Positions 1-8,911 of a stretch of DNA of 64,000 nt are shown piece after piece. The translations under genes and the position numbers were made by a program. The DNA lies in the NCBI GenBank assembly GCA_017458585.1, contig JAFTAJ010000022.1, forward strand, positions 1 through 64,000, in the 5' to 3' direction. The notes beneath the pieces were generated by a model. The model made no database searches and had not been told where the DNA came from. It saw only the letters and a list, made by a program, of their open reading frames with translations. This stretch comes from Bacteroidaceae bacterium. Its GTDB lineage: Bacteria; Bacteroidota; Bacteroidia; Bacteroidales; Bacteroidaceae. Numbering within the stretch: position 1 is the first letter of the stretch; every line of letters starts with the position of its first letter.

Positions 1-1
1 C

Positions 2-112
2 AGCATGTCACTCACTGATACAACGCATCTCAGAGATCTCTTCGACAAAACTATATTCAAAAATGACAAAGATCGAAGCGGTTCAAGTGAACCTAATTTA
101 TTTAATTTTTAA
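2..112 (+). CDS. C-terminal end of a probable transposase (partial)
   Basis: An open frame enters from the left edge and stops at 110-112. Its last residues read ...RSGSSEPNLFNF. The short polar tail ending in NLF-type residues, followed 20-30 bases later by a sequence that looks like a terminal repeat, resembles the right end of Bacteroidetes IS4-type elements. Only 36 codons are visible, so the family is an inference and the active site cannot be seen. Confidence 0.35.
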   Translation, partial: SMSLTDTTHLRDLFDKTIFKNDKDRSGSSEPNLFNF

Positions 113-117
113 ACTCG

Positions 118-142
118 TCCATTTTTAGTGGACACTAGTGTT
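118..142. mobile_element. Possible right terminal repeat of an insertion sequence
   Basis: Just after the partial transposase-like frame the sequence reads TTTTTAGTGGACACTAGTG, ending near 140. It contains the partly self-complementary core CACTAGTG. The position, immediately beyond the stop codon and before the nitroreductase gene, fits an IS end. The matching left end lies outside the window, so this is a proposal only. Confidence 0.3.
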
Positions 143-166
143 TTCATATCTATAATCATTTAACTC

Positions 167-676
167 TTAAACCACTATTTCATTAATGGGCTTGCGTGTC
201 TTTTCTCTAAGCTCGTCGGCAGGGTACCCGATAGGTATGAGCACAGCGGCCTCCTCATTATCCCCAAGGTTGAATAGCTGGTGACACCGAGCAGCATCGA
301 AATTGCATACCCAGCATGTGCCGAGTCCTTGCTCTGTAGCTGCCAGGCAGAGGTGCTCTACGGCTATGGCGATGTCGATATCGCCATGATGTTTGCCGTC
401 AGAGCGTACCCACTCCTCATTGTGTACAATGGAGGCAATGATAACAGCGGGGGCTGTGGCTATCCACTCACGGTTGTAGCATTGACAGATTTTCTGCAGC
501 CCCTCAGCGTCGCTCACGATACGGAAGCGCCACGGTTGCCTATTTACAGCAGAAGGTGCCATACGCACACATTCCATCACATAGTCTATCTTCTCTTGCT
601 CCACTCTTGTGGGCTTATAGCTGCGACAGCTATAGCGTCGTTTTGTTAAATCCAAAAACATCATATCATTTACCAT
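167..676 (-). CDS. Small nitroreductase-family flavoprotein
   Basis: The 169-residue protein has the nitroreductase pattern: an N-terminal RRYSCRSYKP stretch (FMN phosphate contact in the family), NRQPWRF near residue 46, and a C-terminal IPIGYPADE segment. Family members are cytoplasmic FMN enzymes that reduce nitro groups, quinones or enones with NAD(P)H; the substrate cannot be read from the sequence. The first Met is used, but Met5 or Met6 are equally plausible because no clear ribosome binding site is visible. The gene is separated from the downstream minus-strand end of the RNA methyltransferase by a short tandem repeat. Confidence 0.85.
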   Translation of the reverse strand: MVNDMMFLDLTKRRYSCRSYKPTRVEQEKIDYVMECVRMAPSAVNRQPWRFRIVSDAEGLQKICQCYNREWIATAPAVIIASIVHNEEWVRSDGKHHGDIDIAIAVEHLCLAATEQGLGTCWVCNFDAARCHQLFNLGDNEEAAVLIPIGYPADELREKTRKPINEIVV

Positions 677-680
677 TTAA

Positions 681-720
681 CTGTTCTCTATTCTCTGTTC
701 TCTATTCTCTGTTCTCTATA
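681..720. repeat. Tandem repeat of about 7-base units (CTGTTCT/CTATTCT)
   Basis: Alternating TGTTCTC and TATTCTC units fill the gap between the nitroreductase start and the 3' end of the RNA methyltransferase gene. It is one of many such arrays in the window, each with its own unit sequence. Confidence 0.8.
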
Positions 721-725
721 CATGC

Positions 726-2015
726 TCACCTCTTCCTTATCCTCCATTCGGCAGGGTAGAGGTTATTAGCATGATTGCCTACATTATTGACGAATCCTAA
801 GGGCAATCCATTGTAGCTAACCAGCACATAGCCTCGCGGAGCATCAATACGCAGAGCCTCATGGCGCAGATAACGCAGAGCATCGTCAAGTCCAAGTGCC
901 ACGGTAGGGTAGGCATCCTTTGCAAGCAGGCGACTCATGGCTAGAGCGTGGTGGGGTATCTGTTTCTTTCCTTTCTTCTCATAGAGAGCCACGCCCATAT
1001 ACAGAGGATAGAGCACCTTGGTGAGTTGTCTGACCACAGGCGTATGCGCAGCCTGAACAGCATACACCGTGTTGTCTATCTCAACTCTTGAACTCTTGAA
1101 CTCTTGAACTTCTTGAACCCCTTGAACTCTTGAACTCCTTGCCTCTCCACCCCTCTTCCTCATCAAAGCAAGGAAAAAGCCCTCGCCGCGAGTCTTATGA
1201 GGCATGAAGCGATAGACCGGACCATTGAAGCCGCTGAGCAGACTGCCGGTGATATGCCAATCCTCCGCTACGGGGATTTCAACCAACTCGGCTCCGAGTG
1301 TGTCGCAGAAGTGTCGCACGTTCTCTTCATTCTCGTGCGTGTTATATGTGCACGTACTGTAAATAAGGTAGCCGCCACCCTTAAGCGCGGGCCACACGGT
1401 CTCCACTATGTCGCGCTGACGAATTGCGCACTCTTTCACATTGGCAGGACTCCACATGTCTATTGCGGCCTGTTCTTTGCGAAACATTCCTTCACCGGAG
1501 CACGGCGCATCCACCAGCACTACATCAAACATATCTCGCAACTGGCGGAAGTCGCGAGGATAATTACAGCTTACAAAGCAACCCTCGTGCCCCCACTTGA
1601 TGATATTTTCTCTCAACACATTGGCACGAGCCTTTATGGGCTCATTGCATACCAACAGCGCATCATCAGGCAGCAACGAACGGAGTAGGGTGGACTTGCC
1701 ACCCGGGGCTGCACACAAATCCAGCACAACCTTGGGCTCGCCACATTGCTTCAAGGCTTGCTCCACAAACATCGACGACGCCTCCTGCACATAGTAAGCT
1801 CCTGCATGAAAACAAGGGTCAAGGGTAAAGTCGGGCCGCTCGGCAAGGTAGTAGCCATGCGAGCACCATGGAACCTCCTCACTCTCGACTCTCGACTCTC
1901 GACTCTTGACTCTCACAGACACAACGGGCGGCTCATCCAGAGCTGCCTGCATCTGCTGCCACTCGGCTTCGCCGAGCAAAGTGCGCATCTGTTCGTCAAA
2001 CTGTGGTGCACGCAT
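726..2015 (-). CDS. NOL1/NOP2/Sun-family RNA m5C methyltransferase (RsmF-like)
   Basis: SAM-dependent cytosine-5 RNA methyltransferase, probably acting on 16S rRNA. The SAM loop DLCAAPGGKS is at residues 99-108, and the two family cysteines lie in DAPCSGEG (Cys172) and YSTCTYN (Cys222). The C-terminal part resembles the RNA-binding tail of RsmF/YebU. The start at 2015 (MRAPQFDEQM) is preferred: a longer frame to 2096 would overlap thyA and adds a non-homologous hydrophobic stretch. Two segments look repeat-derived: residues about 36-48 (VKSRESRVESEEV), encoded by a CTCGACT array, and about 278-305, encoded by a GAACTCTT array. Both lie outside the catalytic motifs. The gene is divergent from thyA, with a 72-base gap. 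Confidence 0.88.
   Translation of the reverse strand: MRAPQFDEQMRTLLGEAEWQQMQAALDEPPVVSVRVKSRESRVESEEVPWCSHGYYLAERPDFTLDPCFHAGAYYVQEASSMFVEQALKQCGEPKVVLDLCAAPGGKSTLLRSLLPDDALLVCNEPIKARANVLRENIIKWGHEGCFVSCNYPRDFRQLRDMFDVVLVDAPCSGEGMFRKEQAAIDMWSPANVKECAIRQRDIVETVWPALKGGGYLIYSTCTYNTHENEENVRHFCDTLGAELVEIPVAEDWHITGSLLSGFNGPVYRFMPHKTRGEGFFLALMRKRGGEARSSRVQGVQEVQEFKSSRVEIDNTVYAVQAAHTPVVRQLTKVLYPLYMGVALYEKKGKKQIPHHALAMSRLLAKDAYPTVALGLDDALRYLRHEALRIDAPRGYVLVSYNGLPLGFVNNVGNHANNLYPAEWRIRKR
1081..1142. repeat. Tandem repeat (TTGAACTC units) inside the methyltransferase gene
   Basis: About seven imperfect 8-base units, read through in frame as a Ser/Arg/Val/Gln/Glu-rich linker of the RNA methyltransferase. 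The length leaves the frame intact. Confidence 0.8.
1881..1915. repeat. Tandem repeat (CTCGACT units) inside the methyltransferase gene
   Basis: Four to five 7-base units near the 5' end of the methyltransferase gene, translated as VKSRESRVES. The unit resembles arrays in mutL (36236-36270), though the exact sequence differs. Confidence 0.8.
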
Positions 2016-2072
2016 TTCGCAGCGAAGATACAAAAAAATCACCACAATACCTAATTTCTCAAAAAAAATATA

Positions 2073-2080
2073 TAACTTTG
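2073..2080 (+). promoter_or_regulatory. Bacteroidetes -7 box of thyA
   Basis: TAACTTTG matches the TAnnTTTG -7 consensus exactly and lies 7 bases before the thyA ATG, implying an almost leaderless transcript. No good TTTG -33 element is seen at the usual spacing. Confidence 0.55.
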
Positions 2081-2087
2081 CAACACT

Positions 2088-2882
2088 ATGAAACAATACC
2101 TTGACCTACTGACACGTATTATGAGCGAAGGCGTGCAGAAGCACGATCGCACAGGCACAGGCACCATCAGCGTCTTCGGACACCAGATGCGCTTTGACCT
2201 CGCTGACGGATTTCCCCTGCTCACTACCAAAAAGCTGCACCTCAAATCAATCATCTACGAACTGCTCTGGTTCCTCAGAGGTGACACCAACGCCCACTGG
2301 CTGCAAGAGCGCGGAGTGCGTATATGGAACGAGTGGGCCGACCCTGACGGCAACCTGGGTCATATCTACGGCTACCAGTGGCGCTCGTGGCCAGACTACA
2401 AGGGGGGGCATATCGACCAGATAGCAGAAGCCATAGAGCAGATAAAGAATAACCCCGACTCGCGACGCATCATCGTCAACGCGTGGAACGTGGGCGACCT
2501 CGCCAATATGAACCTGCCGCCATGCCACATGTTCTTCCAGTTCTATGTGGCACAGGGCCGACTAAGCCTGCAGATGTATCAGCGAAGTGCCGACACCTTC
2601 CTCGGCGTGCCTTTCAATATTGCCTCCTACGCCCTGCTACTGCAGATGATGGCGCAGGTGTGCGGCCTCGAGCCTGGCGAGTTTATCCACACTCTCGGCG
2701 ACACTCACATCTATACCAACCATCTCGAACAGGTCAAGCTGCAGCTCACACGCACACCGCGACAGCTGCCCAGGATGCTCATCAACCCCGACGTGAAATC
2801 AATCTTCGATTTCCAATATGACGACTTCCAGCTCGAGGGCTATGACCCCTGGCCACACATCCCTGGCAAAGTGTCAGTATAA
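2088..2882 (+). CDS. thyA: Thymidylate synthase
   Basis: Converts dUMP and methylene-tetrahydrofolate to dTMP and dihydrofolate in the cytoplasm. The protein is 264 residues, the length of the E. coli enzyme, and the nucleophile motif LPPCHMFFQ places the catalytic cysteine at 146. Other family signatures are RTGTGT (21-26), the RRIIVNAWN dUMP/folate region (about 126-134) and the C-terminal [14 protein letters not shown]. The gene heads a short operon with folA, which regenerates the folate it consumes. The stop is followed by a 32-base spacer of CATCCATC/TCACATC-type repeats. Confidence 0.98.
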   Translation: MKQYLDLLTRIMSEGVQKHDRTGTGTISVFGHQMRFDLADGFPLLTTKKLHLKSIIYELLWFLRGDTNAHWLQERGVRIWNEWADPDGNLGHIYGYQWRSWPDYKGGHIDQIAEAIEQIKNNPDSRRIIVNAWNVGDLANMNLPPCHMFFQFYVAQGRLSLQMYQRSADTFLGVPFNIASYALLLQMMAQVCGLEPGEFIHTLGDTHIYTNHLEQVKLQLTRTPRQLPRMLINPDVKSIFDFQYDDFQLEGYDPWPHIPGKVSV

Positions 2883-2914
2883 TCATCCATCATCCATCTC
2901 ACATCTCACATCTC

Positions 2915-3445
2915 ATGACTCTTTCCATTATCGTAGCTATCGCCAAAAATTTCGCCATCGGCAAGAAAAACGAGTTGCTTTATCATCTCCCCTCCGACAT
3001 GAAGCGGTTTAAGCAGACCACTCTGGAGCACACCGTCATCATGGGTAAGAATACATTCGCTTCGTTCCCCAAGCGACCGCTGCCCAATCGACGCAATATA
3101 GTGCTCGCTCTGCCTCACGAGGTACCCGCCGACAAGGAAGGAGCCGTATGGGTTAACTCCCTGCAGCAAGCCCTCGACCTCTGCAAGAGCGAGGAGGAGG
3201 TGTTTATCATAGGCGGAGCGTATGTCTATAGCCAGACATTGCCCCTCGCTGACCGGCTCTACCTCACCATCGTTGACGATGAGCCGGAAGGAGCCGACGC
3301 TTTCTTCCCCGTCATCGACTTCAGCCAGTGGCAGGAGACATTCCGCGAAGATCATCCTGCTGACGAGAAAAACGAGAAGCCGTTCAGCTTCGTCAACCTC
3401 GACCGCAAACCGCAGCCGAAGCGTAAGACGAGGAAGCGTATATAA
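2915..3445 (+). CDS. folA: Dihydrofolate reductase
   Basis: Reduces dihydrofolate with NADPH and so recycles the product of ThyA. Visible family features are MTLSIIVAIAKNFAIGKKN at the N-terminus, LPSDMKRFK with the folate-binding acidic residue at Asp28, TVIMGKNTFASF (NADPH site) and EEVFIIGGAYVYSQ. Length is 176 residues, with a basic C-terminal extension (PKRKTRKRI). It is co-directional with thyA and stops 5 bases before the next start, so the three genes probably share a transcript. Confidence 0.97.
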   Translation: MTLSIIVAIAKNFAIGKKNELLYHLPSDMKRFKQTTLEHTVIMGKNTFASFPKRPLPNRRNIVLALPHEVPADKEGAVWVNSLQQALDLCKSEEEVFIIGGAYVYSQTLPLADRLYLTIVDDEPEGADAFFPVIDFSQWQETFREDHPADEKNEKPFSFVNLDRKPQPKRKTRKRI

Positions 3446-3450
3446 GCCCC

Positions 3451-6243
3451 ATGAAGCGAATACTCCTGTTTCTCCTTGTGCTGTGCCAATGGTCAATAGT
3501 CCATGGGCAATTGGACTCTTGCGTCTGCCTGTTCTTCGACCATTATCAGCGCGATTTCCGCACACCGCTGCCTGTAGCACTAGACCACACCGAGGTAAAT
3601 GACGCAGACTCCACGCTTCTGGTCTATGCAAAGGAGGGGTTTGCCAGCCAGGTGTTTACTCCAGCAAAGGTAAAGGCTGCCTACGACCAACTACGCTCAC
3701 AACTGCCGGAGCCCTACAACCGCTACAAACTCCAAATCTTTGGCTTCAACAGGGAAATATCTACTCTCATACCCAATATCTACCGCTCAGATAAAGACAG
3801 CACCAGGCTTTGGCACTCAATTGCTAATCGTCAATCGTCAATGGTCAATGGTCAATTGTCTATGGTCAATAATCAATGGGTAGAAACTATCTCGCGCCCC
3901 TTCGTTCCCTTTGACGGTCTGCAAGGTTGCCATCTCACCGTGTGGCCAAGCCATGGCCGCTACTTCGACAACACCAAGAAGACATGGCGTTGGCAGCGAC
4001 CCAATCTGTGGTGCACCACCGAAGACATGTTCACGCGCTCCATTGTGGTGCCCTTCCTGCTGCCTATGCTCGAGAGCGCTGGCGCTGTGGCCTACTGTCC
4101 GCGCGAAAGAGACTGGCACAGCGAGGAGTGGATAGAGGAGTCGGTGATTGGCGATTCACGTTTTATGCCCGACATCTACGACGAAGACGACTATGCCGTG
4201 TATGTGCGATACCCCGTGGCTGACAATGCTGCCACCGATGCCGTATATACTATCCGCCACGGCGGCGTAGCTACCCAGGTAAGGGTAAACCAGCAGATGG
4301 GCGGCGGCACATGGGTATATCTCGGCACCTTCCATTTTACAGAAGGGCGCGGTATGCATAACTCTATAAGTCTTAGTGATATATCAAATCATAATGGAGT
4401 TGTACTTGAGAGCGAAGTGCGCATCGGCGGAGGCATTGGTAGCATCGAGAGAGGCGGTAAATTAAGTGGCATGCCACGCTTCCTTGAAGGCTCCCGCTAC
4501 TGGGCTGAATACGCGCGTTTCCCACAGCATGTTTACGACACCAAAGACGGCAACAATGACTATGCCGACGACATCAATGTGCGCTCCAACGTACTTAACT
4601 ACCTGGCAGGCGGCTCCGTCTATATGCCAGACACCACGGGCATGCGTGTACCCTTCGAACTGAGCCTCGCCTTCCATAGCGACGCTGGGTGGTTTAAGGA
4701 AAACAAACCCTATGGCACATTGACCATCTACACCATCAACGGCGACAATGGCTCCGACACCTTGCGCTCAGGACTCAGCCGTATGGCCAACTCCGACCTC
4801 GCTTGTATTGTGCAAGACGATATATGCCGCGACCTTAGTGCAGCCATCGGTCAGACATGGCCTCACCGCGAGATATACAACCGCAACTATAGCGAGAGCC
4901 GCAAACCGGAGGTGCCGTCTATCATACTGGAGAGTATGTCGCATCAGAACTTCCAGGACATGCTCTATGCTCACGACCCCAACTTCAAGATGCTCTTCGC
5001 TCGCAGCGTCTATAAGGCTATCGTGCGATTTATAGCTACCCAGCACAGCCGCGACTACACCATACAGCCACTGCCTGTCACCCACTTCAAAGCCGAGGCA
5101 TGCGACAGCGTGGTGCGCCTCAGCTGGAAGGCGCAGACCGACTCTCTGGAGCCTACCGCAGAACCAAAAGGATTCATTATATATACCGCCAGAGAAGGCT
5201 GCGATTTTGACAACGGACAAATCATGGAGCCGCAAGAGCAAAGCGATAATGGTCAATTGTCAATGGTCAATGGTCAATATTCCATAATCCTCCCTGTGGA
5301 GAAGGACAAAATTTATCGCTTCCGCGTCACCGCTTACAACTTTGGTGGCGAGAGCTGGCCCAGCGAGACGCTGGCGACTCTCTGCGCAAGCGAACAGGAG
5401 GAGAAGATTCTGGTTGTCAATGGCTTTACCCGCCTCAGCTCACCAGCCACCATAAGCACTACCGAGCGACTCGGCTTCGATATCAACAGCGATATTGGCG
5501 TGCCCTACATCAACACCGCAGAGTACTGCGGTGCACAGCAGGGATTCAACCGCAACAACATAGGCAGCGAGGCAAAGGATGGTCTCGGCTTCAGCGGCTC
5601 AGAACTGGAGGGCACGGTGATAGCGGGCAACAATTTTGATTACCCGTATATACACGCCCAGGCCCTGCGTAGCGACCAGCACACCCGCAGCATCTCCTCC
5701 TGCTCAATGGATGCCCTGCTTGATAGCTCCCAATGCACAATGGGTAATGCCCGATATTCAATGGCCGACCTTATTTTCGGTCTGCAAAAGGACTGCGGCA
5801 ACAGCAGCATCGTCTCTTACAAGACTCTCACGCCCGCGCTGCAGCAGGCGCTCGACGCTTATCTGGCCAGTGGTGGCTGTGTGCTGATATCGGGCAGCTA
5901 TGTGGGCAGCGATATGCAGGGCAGCGACGAACGCGACTACACAGCGCGCACCCTCGGATATGTGGGCCACAAGTCAACCCGCGACCACAAACTGCACCTT
6001 GGCAATACTCGCTTCTCTCTGGTCCACGAGTGGAATCCTTATCGTTATGCTGCTCACCATGTTGATGTGTTGCAGACAGCGGGATATGGCGAACCGTTTA
6101 TCTATTACCACAATGGTGACTGCGCGGCTGTGGCTACCTCCAACACCATTGTCATGGGCTTCCCCTTTGAAGCTATAAGCGATGCCTACGACCGCCAAAC
6201 CATTATGAACCGCGTAGTGCAAAAACTGCTGTATAAGTTCTAA
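3451..6243 (+). CDS. Large secreted protein with amidase-like, golvesin-like and FN3 domains
   Basis: The 930-residue protein has a signal peptide (MKRILLFLLVLCQWSIVHGQ). A golvesin C-terminal/'xanthan lyase'-type beta domain lies near 245-300 (YAVYVRYP, QMGGGTWVYLGTFHF). This domain appears inserted in an Amidase_3-like fold whose possible zinc/catalytic residues are in SLAFHSDAGW (about 410) and PSIILESMSHQNF (about 490). An FN3 domain follows (about 540-650), then a C-terminal Rossmann-like region. Similar Bacteroidetes proteins are often annotated as xanthan lyase, but the visible motifs favour a peptidoglycan amidase relationship. Two repeat-derived inserts (MVNGQLSMV-like) occur near residues 127-146 and 592-608. 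The start lies 5 bases after folA. Substrate unknown. Confidence 0.7.
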   Translation: MKRILLFLLVLCQWSIVHGQLDSCVCLFFDHYQRDFRTPLPVALDHTEVNDADSTLLVYAKEGFASQVFTPAKVKAAYDQLRSQLPEPYNRYKLQIFGFNREISTLIPNIYRSDKDSTRLWHSIANRQSSMVNGQLSMVNNQWVETISRPFVPFDGLQGCHLTVWPSHGRYFDNTKKTWRWQRPNLWCTTEDMFTRSIVVPFLLPMLESAGAVAYCPRERDWHSEEWIEESVIGDSRFMPDIYDEDDYAVYVRYPVADNAATDAVYTIRHGGVATQVRVNQQMGGGTWVYLGTFHFTEGRGMHNSISLSDISNHNGVVLESEVRIGGGIGSIERGGKLSGMPRFLEGSRYWAEYARFPQHVYDTKDGNNDYADDINVRSNVLNYLAGGSVYMPDTTGMRVPFELSLAFHSDAGWFKENKPYGTLTIYTINGDNGSDTLRSGLSRMANSDLACIVQDDICRDLSAAIGQTWPHREIYNRNYSESRKPEVPSIILESMSHQNFQDMLYAHDPNFKMLFARSVYKAIVRFIATQHSRDYTIQPLPVTHFKAEACDSVVRLSWKAQTDSLEPTAEPKGFIIYTAREGCDFDNGQIMEPQEQSDNGQLSMVNGQYSIILPVEKDKIYRFRVTAYNFGGESWPSETLATLCASEQEEKILVVNGFTRLSSPATISTTERLGFDINSDIGVPYINTAEYCGAQQGFNRNNIGSEAKDGLGFSGSELEGTVIAGNNFDYPYIHAQALRSDQHTRSISSCSMDALLDSSQCTMGNARYSMADLIFGLQKDCGNSSIVSYKTLTPALQQALDAYLASGGCVLISGSYVGSDMQGSDERDYTARTLGYVGHKSTRDHKLHLGNTRFSLVHEWNPYRYAAHHVDVLQTAGYGEPFIYYHNGDCAAVATSNTIVMGFPFEAISDAYDRQTIMNRVVQKLLYKF
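3828..3879. repeat. Tandem repeat (TCAATGG units) inside the amidase-like gene
   Basis: Seven-base TCAATGG/TCAATTG units are read in frame as SSMVNGQLSMVNNQ. A second, shorter array with the same unit lies at about 5247-5281 in the same gene. Confidence 0.8.
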
Positions 6244-6248
6244 AACAT

Positions 6249-6295
6249 TATGAGCGAGTCCGTTTCCGAACTCGCTCATAGTTTTCGTTATCGTT
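6249..6295. terminator. Bidirectional terminator between convergent genes
   Basis: An 11-bp perfect stem (TATGAGCGAGT at 6249-6259 with ACTCGCTCATA at 6270-6280) encloses a 10-base loop and is followed by T-rich sequence. It sits between the convergent ends of the amidase-like gene and the glucan phosphorylase gene. Confidence 0.75.
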
Positions 6296-6302
6296 TTCGC
6301 TC

Positions 6303-8864
6303 CTAGAACCACTTCACATAGCAGAAGTCCTGGCGGTGGGGCAGAGCCTTGCACTTTGGGAAGATGCGATATGCTACCTTGAAGCTGCCGGCACGGTCAA
6401 TGATATCGGTCAGTTCATACACCGTCACATTGCCTTCGTGCTCCACTACGTTGAAGGGAATCACATTATACACATATTCCTTACCCTCGCTGTCGGTAGC
6501 CACAACAACCATCTCCACACCGATGGAGTCTTCCAGACCTGCGGTGTTTATCTTCACGCGCAAGGTATGGGCTGTGCCACTGGTGATGACATCGGCATTG
6601 CCGCCGTGGGTGGCGAAGAAACTAACCACCTTGATATCGTCCCACTTGGCTGCCACCTGCTCCTTCCACGCTGCTATCTCCTTGGCCTTGGCGTTGTCGT
6701 TGGCGCTGAGCTCATGGTAGCGCTGGCCGAGGGCGTTGTAGAACTTGGCGTAGTAGTCATCAAGCTGACGCTTCATGGTGTAGTGGGGTGCTATCTGTGC
6801 AATAGAGTTCTTGATGCAGCGTATCCACTGGGGCGAGTAGCCACGGTTGTTGCGGCTGTAATACATCGGTATTATCTCGCGCTCAAGCAGACTGTAGATC
6901 GTCGATGCATCGAGCTGATCCTGATGCTCCTGGTTCTGATAGGTGCGCTTCTCGGTGAGTGCCCATCCGGCTCCCTCGCGGTAACCCTCAAGCCACCATC
7001 CGTCAAGCACACTCAGGTTGAGCAGTCCGTTCATTAGCGCCTTCTCACCGCTGGTACCACTGGCCTCAAGCGGACGGGTGGGGGTGTTCATCCATACATC
7101 CACGCCTGAGATAAGGCGGCGACTGAGATGCATGTCGTAGTTCTCAAGGAAGAGTATCTTGCCGAGGAATTCGGGCGACTGACTGATGTCGTAGATTTTC
7201 TTTATCAGCCCCTGACCTGCACTGTCGGCAGGGTGTGCCTTACCGGTGAAGATAAACTGCACGGGGTATTTGTCGTCGTTGACGATAGCCTTCAGGCGCT
7301 CCAGGTCGGTGAAGAGAAGGTGTGCGCGCTTATAGGTGGCAAAGCGACGGCCAAAGCCCACCAGCAGAGCGTTGGGATTGATTTTGTCAAGCAGCGACAC
7401 TACTCTCGAGGGGTCGCCCTGATTCTTGAGCCATGCCTTGCGGAAACGCTCGCGTATGTACTCTATCAACTTGGTCTTGAGCTGCACACGGGTCTTCCAT
7501 ATCTCCTCGTCGGGCACATCGTATATCTTCTTCCAGATGTCGGCATTGCTCTGGTCGGCGTAGAAGTCGGCACCGAAATATTTCTCATACAAGGTCTTCC
7601 ACTCGCGTGCAGCCCAAGTGGGGAGGTGCACGCCGTTGGTCACGTAGCCCACGTGGTTCTCTGAGGGGAAGTAGCCCTGCCAGATATTGTTAAACATGCT
7701 CTGGCTTACTGTGCCGTGGAGCTTCGACACTCCGTTCACTTCCTGGCAGGTCTTGCAGCAGAAGGTCGACATGCAGAAGCGCTCGTTCTTATCATCGGGA
7801 TTGGTGCGGCCAAGGCCGATGAGGTCGTCCCAGCTGATGCCCAGCTTCTCGGCATAGCTGCCCAGATACTTCATAGCCATAGCTTCGTCGAAGTAGTCGT
7901 GACCTGCGGGCACTGGGGTGTGAACGGTGTAGAGCGATGAGGCGCGCACCAGCTCAAGGGCTTGGTTGAAGGTGAGGCCCTGCTTCACATAGGTGGCCAG
8001 ACGGTAGAGATTGCACAATGCGGCGTGGCCCTCGTTGCAATGATATACATCGCGCTTGATACCAAGCAACTCGAGCAACTGCATACCACCGATGCCAAGC
8101 AGATACTCCTGTTTCATGCGATTCTCCCAGTCGCCACCATAGAGGGTATGGGTGATGTCGCGGTCATACTCAGAATTGAACGGGTTGTCGGTGTCGAGCA
8201 GGTAGAGGCTCACGCGTCCCACATTCACTTTCCACACATTGGCATAGACCACGGCATAGGGGAAGGGCACCTCAATAACGAGCTGCTTGCCATCCTTGTC
8301 CAGCACCTTCTGATAGGGCAGTTGCTCAAAGTCCTGAGGCTCGTAGTTGGCTATCTGCGTGCCGTCCATGGCAAGCTCCTGGGTGAAGTAGCCGTAGCGG
8401 TAGAGCAGACCGATGCCTATCATATCGACATTGCTGTCGGAAGCCTGCTTCATGTAGTCACCGGCTAGGATGCCAAGACCACCACTGTATATTTTAAGGA
8501 AATGGATCAAGCCATACTCCATGCAGAAATAGGCCACCGAGGCACGCGTCTTGTCAGGCTCTGCCTGCATATAGGCAGTAAAACGGTCATACACCTTGTC
8601 CATGCGATCGGTGAACTTCTTGTCTTTCGACAGAGCCACCAGTTCGTCGTAGCTCAGAGCGCTGAGCACCTCGATGGCGTTGTTCCTCTTCTCGCGAAAC
8701 AGCTTCTCGTTGATGCTACGGAAAAGATTGTAGGCATCGGTGTCCCATGTCCACCACAGGTTATTCGACATATCCTCCAGCTTGCTCAGGGCAGCAGGCA
8801 GCTTGGCCTGCACAGTGAGGGTCTTCCAGTTGGGGGTGTTCACATTGCTAATCTTGATTTTCAT
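6303..8864 (-). CDS. glgP: Alpha-glucan (glycogen) phosphorylase
   Basis: PLP-dependent GT35 enzyme releasing glucose 1-phosphate from glycogen or maltodextrin. The N-terminal [10 protein letters not shown] region is the DUF3417 signature of the short bacterial/archaeal phosphorylase type. The PLP-lysine region reads [14 protein letters not shown], and [14 protein letters not shown] and CNEGHAA are further family motifs. The start at 8864 ([10 protein letters not shown]) is preferred over an in-frame ATG 30 bases upstream because it matches the family N-terminus; length is then 853 residues. The gene lies 47 bases downstream of glycogen synthase on the same strand, so synthesis and breakdown of storage glucan are encoded together. 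Confidence 0.93.
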   Translation of the reverse strand: MKIKISNVNTPNWKTLTVQAKLPAALSKLEDMSNNLWWTWDTDAYNLFRSINEKLFREKRNNAIEVLSALSYDELVALSKDKKFTDRMDKVYDRFTAYMQAEPDKTRASVAYFCMEYGLIHFLKIYSGGLGILAGDYMKQASDSNVDMIGIGLLYRYGYFTQELAMDGTQIANYEPQDFEQLPYQKVLDKDGKQLVIEVPFPYAVVYANVWKVNVGRVSLYLLDTDNPFNSEYDRDITHTLYGGDWENRMKQEYLLGIGGMQLLELLGIKRDVYHCNEGHAALCNLYRLATYVKQGLTFNQALELVRASSLYTVHTPVPAGHDYFDEAMAMKYLGSYAEKLGISWDDLIGLGRTNPDDKNERFCMSTFCCKTCQEVNGVSKLHGTVSQSMFNNIWQGYFPSENHVGYVTNGVHLPTWAAREWKTLYEKYFGADFYADQSNADIWKKIYDVPDEEIWKTRVQLKTKLIEYIRERFRKAWLKNQGDPSRVVSLLDKINPNALLVGFGRRFATYKRAHLLFTDLERLKAIVNDDKYPVQFIFTGKAHPADSAGQGLIKKIYDISQSPEFLGKILFLENYDMHLSRRLISGVDVWMNTPTRPLEASGTSGEKALMNGLLNLSVLDGWWLEGYREGAGWALTEKRTYQNQEHQDQLDASTIYSLLEREIIPMYYSRNNRGYSPQWIRCIKNSIAQIAPHYTMKRQLDDYYAKFYNALGQRYHELSANDNAKAKEIAAWKEQVAAKWDDIKVVSFFATHGGNADVITSGTAHTLRVKINTAGLEDSIGVEMVVVATDSEGKEYVYNVIPFNVVEHEGNVTVYELTDIIDRAGSFKVAYRIFPKCKALPHRQDFCYVKWF

Positions 8865-8911
8865 AATATAAAAGGTATTAGGGGCTATCTTCAATGTTCA
8901 ATGGTCAATGG

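Noticed and set aside
2016-2096. Extended N-terminus of the RNA methyltransferase
   Set aside because: It would overlap the thyA start and the shared promoter region and adds a hydrophobic stretch unlike the family.
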